Source: CAVPTL01 sp963729195 (lineage in GTDB: Bacteria; Actinomycetota; Thermoleophilia; Gaiellales; JAICJC01). From it: a DNA stretch of 64,000 nt. Each line of letters opens with the position of its first letter. Within the stretch, counting starts at the first letter, position 1. Shown one piece after another: positions 59,271 through 64,000 of the stretch. A model generated the notes under the pieces. The model was not told the origin of the DNA and made no database searches. It worked only from the letters and a program-made list of their open reading frames with translations. The translations under genes and the position numbers were made by a program. Location: the NCBI GenBank assembly GCA_963729195.1, contig CAVSNF010000025.1, forward strand, positions 1 through 64,000. The letters run 5' to 3'.

Positions 59271-59552
59271 TCAGTCGCGCAGCCGGTGGGTGGCGGCGCG
59301 CAACCGGTCGCGGAGATTGATTGTGGCGGTGTCCTCGTCGGCCACGTCGTAAGGCGCGTCCTGCGACGGGGGGACGGGGACTTCAGGCAGCTCAAACCGC
59401 TGAGGCTGGGCCAGCGCGAGCGAGGTTTTGAGCGACTCGATCTGATCCAGCAGCATCACAATCGCCTTGCCCATCGCCCGGCGTTCCGAGTCCGACGATT
59501 CGCCTAACGCCTCGCCCCATTGGCGCAATTCACGTTCCTGGACATCATCCAT
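59271..59552 (-). CDS. Small helical protein, unknown (93 aa)
   Basis: Intact frame MDDVQERELRQWGEALGESS, a long helix with coiled-coil character (RAMGKAIVMLLDQIESLKTS) and a C-terminal helix (INLRDRLRAATHRLRD) joined by a Pro-rich acidic linker (PEVPVPPSQDAPYDVADED). No signal. Family not recognised. Codon use is like the neighbours. Confidence 0.55.
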   Translation of the reverse strand: MDDVQERELRQWGEALGESSDSERRAMGKAIVMLLDQIESLKTSLALAQPQRFELPEVPVPPSQDAPYDVADEDTATINLRDRLRAATHRLRD

Positions 59553-59612
59553 GTCCCCAATCCTTGCAGAAAACCGCTGTCCGGGCAGGTTTCCACCATT
59601 CGCGGTGACCGG

Positions 59613-62160
59613 TTACGTCACGACAAAGAGCTTCGGCGGTTGATCCGGCGCTGAGCCACTGGCCGGCGCTGGATCCCTTGTAGACGAACCGCAGATACTC
59701 CTTGCCGGGCCCGGTGGCGACGATCCCGACCGAGTACTTGCCGGCGGTTCCGATGGTGGCCTGCACCGACATCGAGTGCCACGTGCTGCCACCGAACGGC
59801 TTGTACTGGACGGTCAGTTTCTTGCCGGCCATGATCGGGGTGGCAACACCGCTCAGCTTGAATCCGTGCTGGTGCGTGAAGGGTGTAGGCGTGCCCGTTC
59901 CAGTGCGCGGTGGACGCCGTGGTCAGAGTCGGTGTCACGTGCAGCGTCTGCCAGCCGGTGTAGGCGGGGCTGATCGCCCTGCTCGCCCGTGTAGGCAACG
60001 TGCCACTGCAGCTTGGCCTTGACGAGGACGGTGGTAACCGGGATCGTCCAGTGCCCCAACGCATCGGTTGTCGCACGGCGGGTGATCACATGGTCGTGCC
60101 CGCCGAGTGAGTACGAACCCCACAGGACCACCGGTCGGGATGCCAGCGGCTGCGCGGCTGGTGGTGTCCTGCAGCGTGCCCTTGATCGTGACCGGCGCGA
60201 TGGAGCTAACCGTGCTCGCAGACTCGGTGGCGGTCAAGGATGTGGCATCGAAGGTTGACGGCGATGCGGTGGCGGCGGCCAGAGCGGTGGCGAGTTGTCC
60301 GCCGTCGGGCGCGCCGAGACCTGTCGCCATGTCGTAGCCCACGCCCGCCGGATACGCCAGTCCGCCGACGATGTTGTTCGACCCGGCGGTCACGTCTCGA
60401 AACAGCCCCGTCCCGGCCTGCGAGTAGAGGAACGGACTGACGCAAAGCCCAGCCGGCCGCCCCCGTGAGCGAGCGAGTAGCCGTTCGCGTCTGCGGTCAT
60501 CGCGGCCAGCAACGGTGTGCCCGCACTGGTGCCGCCGAGCAGCGTCCATCCCGCGCTTTGGCAGTCCGGCGTCGCGCAGTAGTACACGATGTATCCCGTG
60601 TCCGGATTGGCGTCCAGCGCGACGTCGGGCAGCTCCCGGCAATACGTGGTGACCTGACCGCAGGCCGACTTCGAGCTGTAGGTGGAATCGACCACACCGG
60701 CATTGGACTGCCAGTCCGGCATCGGAAACAGGGTCGATATGCCGCCGCCTGCGCCGCCGCCGCTGCCGGTATCGGGCGAACCCCACGACGGTCTCGCGGT
60801 CGGAACCGCTCAAGCCGATATGGAGCGTCGTCCCGCCGACCGCGGTCACGTAGGGGTCCGAGGCCGGGTACCAGACATTCAGAGCATCGCTGCCGGGACA
60901 TCCGGAGGATCCGCTGTCGCCGGTCGCGGCGAACACCGAAAGCCCCGCCGCCGCCGCCAGCTGGTACTCGTATGCCGACGCCGCGACCTCGGCTGGATCC
61001 GCCTGGGCTTCGCACTCACCCCAGCTGATCGAAACCTCGCTGGTGTGCGTGGTGGGCAGATCACTCAGGATCTGGTCGGTGACGCTCGCAAACGATCCCG
61101 ACGATGGGTCGGCGATGTAGGTGTAGATGTGGTCGAGCTCCAGGGGCGGCGGTGGCCGCGACCTCCTGATCGAGATCGACCTCGACGGCGCCACTCGTGT
61201 CGGTGGTGCCGCCGTTGACCATCACGTCGGTGATGGGCACCGAGGTGCCGTAGCACGACTGGTAGGCGCTCTCGTCGGCCTGCGAATAGTTGGAGAACTC
61301 GACCAGCGCGAGCGCGTCACCGCCGCCGTTCGCGCCGCCGTCCAGCAGGCCCTGGAAGTTGTAGCCCGCGCTGGACGCGAAATCGGCCGGCTGGTAGACG
61401 CCGAAGAACGATTCGATGATGCCGGGTTCGGGACAGCCGGCCGTGATCACCGCGGGCGAGGCCGCCGGCCGAGGGCGAGCCACGGCCGGGTGAATCGTCG
61501 GGTAGGTGTCGAGGCCCGAGACGGAGACGACTCTGGCCGCGATCCCCGCCGGCAGCTTCGGTGCGGTGGTCGGCGAGCGGAAGGTGATTCCGGCGGCCGC
61601 ATAGGTGCCCAGATGCGTGTCAAAGGCACTCTCGGCAGCCGCGACCGATCCCCGGAACGAGCGCGTGAGAATGCCGGCCCCGAGTGGCTTCAGACCGTGT
61701 TCACGCAGATACTGGGTGGCGGCGGCGGTGTCATCGGCGGATGGCGCAAAGAGGCGCCGAAGCTCGACCACGGACATACCCGGCCTGGCCGCTGCTGCTC
61801 GCCGCGAGGCGGGCCAGCAGCCCGGGGTCGCGAGGGCGAAACGCGATCGTCACGGTGACCTGCGCCGCCGGCTCGGGCGGGATGCAGCAGCTTCGCCCTC
61901 CACTGGCAGCTGCGGACGCCGCTCGGCTGGGCACCGCCACCAACGCGCCCGTGGGCGGGAGGCTCGGGGCCGTGGCAGATAGCGACTGAAACGGGACAGC
62001 GGTCAATCGATGCCCGGGCAGGTACGGGACGATGGACAGCGCTCGCAGACGCTGTCCCGGTCACGGCAAGCACGCCGACGATCGCCCCGCTCAACAACCC
62101 CAGCCGCCTCAACTCGCCCCCCAAGCTCGCCGCCAGATCAAATCTTGCAATCAGACCCAT
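59613..62160 (-). CDS. Secreted S53 (sedolisin/kumamolisin-like) serine-carboxyl peptidase, frameshifted
   Basis: About 850 aa. A Sec signal (LGLLSGAIVGVLAVTGTASA) is followed by the Pro-kumamolisin activation domain (QVTVTIAFRPRDPGLLARLA, LREHGLKPLGAGILTRSFRG). The peptidase domain has GAVEVDLDQEV (catalytic Glu and Asp), FAATGDSGSSG (oxyanion Asp) and LGGTSAGTPLLAAM (catalytic Ser). A Ca-site-like end GYDMATGLGAPDG follows, then a C-terminal region of about 200 aa with Ig-like beta repeats (GHWTIPVTTVLVKAKLQW, GSTWHSMSVQATIGTAGKYS). At least six indels (about 61985, 61780, 61140, 60770, 60465, 60135, 59890) break it; the corrected end is PPKLFVVT. It probably acts in acidic surroundings outside the cell. 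Confidence 0.85.
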
Positions 62161-62340
62161 CAAGCTCTACCTTCATCGGCAAGGGTGGAAAAGTTCACAT
62201 GAGCCACTATGTGGGGGTTGCGGCGCGTCCGGGGCCGGGCGCGGCGTACACTCGCTCTGTGACTGTCCGCCAGAGCATGACGGAGCGCCACCGCCACGAA
62301 CCGGCGACGCCGGCCTCCTCCTCCGACCGCGAAGCCGTCC

Positions 62341-63216
62341 ATGCGCGCGCGAGCCGAGGCCTTGACCGCCCGCGGCCAGGCGGCGTATGCCCGGCTCGAG
62401 CAGGAACGGCCCCGCCACCAGTCTGTCGAGGTCGCATTTCGGATGCTCGTGCGCGACCGCCAGATCGCCGGCGGCGTGCTCGGCGGCGGGCTCGCCTATC
62501 GGCTGTTCTTCTGGGCTCTGGCTCTGGCGGTGCTCGTATGCGGCGGGCTGGGGATCGCCGCCGCCGCGGGCGACAACGTGGACACCGCGATGCAGGACGC
62601 CGGCCTCACGACCGCGGTTGCCGCCTCGATCTCGTCGGCCGCCCAACAGTCGGAGTCGGGCCGCTGGTGGCTGCTCGCGGTGGGCCTGTTCTCGGTGGTG
62701 TGGTTCAGCTGGAGCATGCTGCGGGCGTTTCGCCTCGTCCACTCGGCAGCCTGGCAGATCCCACCCCCTCCGCTTCGCAACGCCCCGCGGGCGCTGGCCT
62801 GCGTGCTTGCGGTGCCGATCGTGCTGGCCCTGTTCGCGGTGGCCTCGGGAGCTGTGCGGTCACACAGCAGCCCCGCGATCGGTCTGGCCGCGACGCTCAG
62901 CGTTGGCATCGCGTTTGCGGCGGTGTGGCTGTTCGCGTCCAAGTGGCTGCCCGCCCCCGACGTGCCGTGGACGGCGTTTATCCCCGGCGCCGTCGTGCTC
63001 GGTGTCGGGCTGGAGGCGCTGCACCTGTTCACGGTCTACTTCCTGGCCAACAAGCTGGCCGACGCCTCGGCCCTCTACGGCGCTCTTGGGCTCGCGGCCA
63101 CCATGCTGTTCTACCTGTTCCTGGTGGGCAGAGGCGTGATCTGGGCGGCCGAGCTGAATGCCGTCGTGTGGTCGGTGCGAACCGAACACGAAGATCGCCG
63201 GGCCGGCGCGGGGTGA
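62341..63216 (+). CDS. YihY/BrkB-family membrane protein
   Basis: A 291-aa protein with six helices, intact. GGVLGGGLAYRLFFWALALA (first helix, with A-Y-R-x-F) and GVGLEALHLFTVYFLANKLA, ASALYGALGLAATMLFYLFL and VGRGVIWAAELNAV are the conserved BrkB segments (cf. Y.g.lg....ll.w.y......G.E.n). The family is often mislabelled ribonuclease BN; its function is unknown, perhaps transport. The ATG at 62341 is used; an upstream frame offers no homologous sequence. Confidence 0.8.
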   Translation: MRARAEALTARGQAAYARLEQERPRHQSVEVAFRMLVRDRQIAGGVLGGGLAYRLFFWALALAVLVCGGLGIAAAAGDNVDTAMQDAGLTTAVAASISSAAQQSESGRWWLLAVGLFSVVWFSWSMLRAFRLVHSAAWQIPPPPLRNAPRALACVLAVPIVLALFAVASGAVRSHSSPAIGLAATLSVGIAFAAVWLFASKWLPAPDVPWTAFIPGAVVLGVGLEALHLFTVYFLANKLADASALYGALGLAATMLFYLFLVGRGVIWAAELNAVVWSVRTEHEDRRAGAG

Positions 63217-63249
63217 CCGCGACGGCGCCGGCGATCTCCGGCTCAGAGC

Positions 63250-63831
63250 TCAGTAGCCTCCATAGCCACTGCCGCCTCCGCTGGAGGTGGCGGGCTGAGA
63301 CTGAGCCGCCCCGACAGCCGCCGGCCGCCAGATGCCGACGTCGCGGAATCCGTTGCCCGTGACTTGACCAGGCGCGTGATCGAGCTTGAAGCTGTAGAGC
63401 GGGTGACCCTGATAGCTGACCTGGTCCCCGGCTCCGTCAGGGCGCTTGATGACACCAAGCGACGGAATCGTTCCTGTCAGCTTGACGCCGCCGGCGACCG
63501 TCAACGGCCTCCACAGCGAAAGGCACGATCCGGATCCTCCTGGAACCATCGCGCTCTTGGTGCAGATGAAGCGACCGCCGGTCTCGGCGGACAGGGTGTA
63601 GAGCGTCATCCCGTGCCGGTCGACCAGAATCGTCGAACCGAGCTTGGCGTTTCGAGTCGCGGTGATCAGCCCACCGTTGGCGCTTTCGTGGGCGGACGCA
63701 GGCCCCGTCGGACTCGGGGTGGACGTACCTGCGGTCGACGAACCGCACGCCGCTGCCAGCAGCGCCATTCCGGGCAGAAGACCCACGACCACCGCGATCG
63801 CCTGCCAGCGCTTTTTGAGGTTTCCCAACAT
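63250..63831 (-). CDS. Lipoprotein with COG4315-type repeats
   Basis: A 193-aa exported lipoprotein. The leader AVVVGLLPGMALLAAACGSS ends in a lipobox Cys. Two repeats of the Lipoprotein_15/COG4315 type follow: STILVDRHGMTLYTLSAETG with a C...C pair (FICTKSAMVPGGSGSCLSLW), and QVSYQGHPLYSFKLDHAPGQ. The end is Gly/Ser-rich (TSSGGGSGYGGY). Intact. Family function is unknown; it is common in actinobacteria and proteobacteria. Confidence 0.85.
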   Translation of the reverse strand: MLGNLKKRWQAIAVVVGLLPGMALLAAACGSSTAGTSTPSPTGPASAHESANGGLITATRNAKLGSTILVDRHGMTLYTLSAETGGRFICTKSAMVPGGSGSCLSLWRPLTVAGGVKLTGTIPSLGVIKRPDGAGDQVSYQGHPLYSFKLDHAPGQVTGNGFRDVGIWRPAAVGAAQSQPATSSGGGSGYGGY

Positions 63832-63918
63832 TGCTTTACTCCTTGATCGATGAAGTATCTGGTCTTTGATACTCGCCCGACCACGGCACTGGTTTGTGAG
63901 AATTCACCCAGTGCGAAC

Positions 63919-63952
63919 CCGGTTACGTTGGCTCCGTTACCCCGGTTACGTT
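63919..63952. promoter_or_regulatory. Repeated GGTTACG motif upstream of the lipoprotein gene
   Basis: CCGGTTACGTT occurs at 63919-63929 and 63942-63952 (23 bp apart), with the related CCGTTAC between them (63934-63940). The spacing is about two helical turns. It is a candidate regulator site for the minus-strand lipoprotein gene or for a gene to the right. Confidence 0.35.
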
Positions 63953-63968
63953 CGCCTCCTTAAACGCA

Positions 63969-63996
63969 AGAAACCCCCGAAAATTCGGGGGTTTCT
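63969..63996. terminator. Intrinsic terminator
   Basis: AGAAACCCCCGAA / TTCGGGGGTTTCT is a perfect 13-bp inverted repeat with an AA centre, flanked by A and T tracts on both strands. It is the only classical U-tract terminator seen in the window and probably ends a minus-strand gene that lies beyond the right edge, or insulates it. Confidence 0.75.
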
Positions 63997-64000
63997 GGCG

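Overview
The window looks like a chromosomal segment of a high-GC, free-living actinobacterium. A Thermoleophilia/Solirubrobacterales-like organism is my best guess, from the GC content, an SfLAP-type membrane protein, a DUF6510 partner of a sulfite-oxidase-like enzyme, an S53 peptidase and a COG4315-type lipoprotein; there is no rRNA here to prove it. The genes are metabolic, transport, regulatory and cell-surface genes. I see no tRNA, rRNA, CRISPR array, phage or transposase gene.

Sequence quality matters for every reading. Many conserved genes are interrupted by single-base indels, often in G/C runs, that a compensating shift restores. They are densest in the first 2 kb and in 12-33 kb and 57-62 kb. 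Most of 33.7-57 kb is intact apart from 36-37.6 kb, 46-47.3 kb and about 54 kb. I treat these as probable sequencing or assembly errors and give gene spans across them.

Layout: 1-2 kb, end of a MacB-type efflux system. 2.4-4.8 kb, a sulfatase bracketed by two copies of a structured 3'-end repeat. 5-9 kb, small enzymes (YbjQ-like, VOC, esterase, SDR) and membrane or secreted proteins. 9.1-13 kb, an OmpR-type two-component system behind an array of 11-bp-phased heptamers, then an aminotransferase and an SfLAP protein. 13-23 kb, a carbohydrate locus: two PfkB-family kinases, a complete ABC sugar importer, a SIS-domain isomerase, a DeoR regulator, a GH4 glycosidase and a GH26-like mannanase, probably for galactomannan or related sugars. 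23.2-25.2 kb, a cytochrome c, a sulfite-oxidase-like molybdoenzyme, its flavin reductase and DUF6510. 25.2-30.2 kb, HpaB-type monooxygenase, RidA, IclR, ChrA and a Rieske oxygenase. 30.2-33.7 kb, propionyl-CoA synthetase and an acyl-CoA mutase large subunit. 33.8-37.6 kb, a drug-type MFS pump and a secreted deacetylase with duplicated C-terminal modules. 37.7-46 kb, a nitrogen or amine assimilation island: type III glutamine synthetase, APC permease, USP, a cNMP-CBS-DUF294 protein and a glutamate synthase large chain split over three genes. 46-64 kb, an M20 amidase, HU, small proteins, a SRPBCC protein, SGNH and beta-propeller surface proteins, a DLH hydrolase, DoxX, a slipin, an ANTAR regulator, a DNA glycosylase, an SDR, a YncE-like lipoprotein, an S53 peptidase, a BrkB-like protein and a COG4315 lipoprotein.

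The most unusual feature is a family of eight near-identical 30-31-bp palindromes between 6.4 and 48.3 kb. Each arm carries TGA and TAA, and several genes use stops inside the element, on both strands. Other signals worth testing are the operator-like heptamer array at 9025-9074, the compensatory changes in the repeat pair flanking the sulfatase, and the nitrogen island.
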